64,000 nucleotides of DNA from contig CAVUGU010000008.1 of assembly GCA_963741055.1 (NCBI GenBank), forward strand, positions 33,476-97,475, in the 5' to 3' direction. The position numbers and the translations under genes were made by a program. Positions 63,549-64,000 of this stretch are shown here, one piece after another (position 1 is the first letter of the stretch; every line of letters starts with the position of its first letter). A model generated the notes under the pieces. It made no database searches. It saw nothing but the letters and a program-made list of their open reading frames with translations, and was not told the DNA's origin. The stretch is from Bog-756 sp963741055 (lineage in GTDB: Bacteria; Actinomycetota; Acidimicrobiia; Acidimicrobiales; RAAP-2).

Positions 63549-63989
63549 TCAGCCGATTGGTTCAGCCAGCGCGACGATGATGCCCTCGGGGCCGCGGACG
63601 TAACAGAGCAGATAGCTGTCTTCGTACTGGGCCACTTCGCCGATTCGTTCGGCACCGTGGGCGTAGAGCCGGGAGAGAACGTCTTCGATGTCGTCGACGG
63701 CGAACATGATGGTTCGGATCCCGAGCGCGTTCGGTGGCGGGTTCTCGGTCTCCACACGGAGCGCCTTCGGTGCGTGGAACTTGGTCAGCTCTATCCGGCC
63801 ATGGCCGTCGGGGGTCCGCATCATCGCGATGTCGACTCGGACGCCGTCGAGCCCGACGACCTGGTCCACCCACTGGCCGTCCACTCGCATCTCGCCGTCG
63901 AGCTCCATGCCGAGCTCGACCAAGAACGCGGTCGCGGCCTCGAGGTCGTCGACGACCACGCCGACGTGGTCCATCCGCTGAATCGTCAT
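63549..63989 (-). CDS. VOC-family (glyoxalase/methylmalonyl-CoA epimerase-like) protein
   Basis: 146 residues. MDHVGVVVDDLEAATAFLVELG gives the first metal His (MDHV), and HGRIELTKF the Glu-containing strand; the second module has TIMFAVDDIEDVLSRLYAHG and YLLCYVRGPEGIIVALAE with the E in PEG-I-x-V-A-L-x-E. The arrangement is that of lactoylglutathione-lyase or epimerase-type VOC enzymes with a nearly complete metal site. It converges on the fused acyl-CoA dehydrogenase, 3 bp apart. Substrate unknown. Confidence 0.85.
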   Translation of the reverse strand: MTIQRMDHVGVVVDDLEAATAFLVELGMELDGEMRVDGQWVDQVVGLDGVRVDIAMMRTPDGHGRIELTKFHAPKALRVETENPPPNALGIRTIMFAVDDIEDVLSRLYAHGAERIGEVAQYEDSYLLCYVRGPEGIIVALAEPIG

Positions 63990-64000
63990 GATGCCGAGCC

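Overview
The window reads as chromosomal DNA of a high-GC actinomycete, most plausibly an uncultivated Acidimicrobiia-type organism. That placement is an inference from gene content: many acyl-CoA dehydrogenases and CoA ligases, an F420-type LLM oxidoreductase, P450 with 3Fe-4S ferredoxins, a MurL/MurD2 pair, and large secreted proteins with actinobacterial Gly/Asp-rich repeats. No 16S, tRNA, transposase, integrase, CRISPR array or phage gene was seen.

Layout. 0-3 kb: end of an ECF-type vitamin/metal importer (ATPase, S component) and a secreted TAP-like hydrolase. 3-7.7 kb: SnoaL-like protein, two aldo/keto reductases, UspA, histone-deacetylase-like amidohydrolase and a DsbA-like protein. 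7.9-14.3 kb: a MacAB-like export locus with two periplasmic adaptors, one ATPase, one permease and a lipoprotein. 14.4-17.6 kb: SixA-like phosphatase, then MurL and MurD2, which together would make the D-Glu residue of peptidoglycan by epimerising UDP-MurNAc-L-Ala-L-Glu. 18.2-32.6 kb: a long, mostly co-directional catabolic block (enoyl-CoA hydratases, P450, acyl-CoA dehydrogenases, amidohydrolase, ferredoxin, two CoA ligases, a HMG-CoA-synthase-like/DUF35 fusion, thiolase). 32.6-51.8 kb: visibly less GC-rich and less uniform, with secreted repeat proteins, a TetR regulator beside a perfect inverted repeat, a DUF35/degenerate-thiolase pair, a badly fragmented Rieske oxygenase and DapB-like oxidoreductase, lipoproteins and an orphan solute-binding protein. 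51.9-63.9 kb: methyltransferase, cNMP-binding protein, F420-type oxidoreductase and a second catabolic block (acyl-CoA dehydrogenase, aldehyde dehydrogenase, enoyl-CoA hydratase, copper amine oxidase, CoA ligase, ferredoxin, fused double acyl-CoA dehydrogenase, VOC protein).

How the parts may work together (inference). Both catabolic blocks have the kit to activate a carboxylate as its CoA thioester, dehydrogenate, hydrate and cleave it. The last block could start from a primary amine (amine oxidase, then aldehyde dehydrogenase, then CoA ligase). The fused acyl-CoA dehydrogenase, DUF35/thiolase-like pairs, P450 and Rieske oxygenase together recall steroid or isoprenoid side-chain degradation in actinomycetes, but the substrate cannot be read from sequence.

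Caution on quality: about twenty otherwise well-conserved genes carry one or more single-base frame changes. Most are probably consensus errors, so I give corrected gene spans and mark the shift positions. The two genes at 38.6-40.7 kb are much more fragmented and may be genuine pseudogenes.
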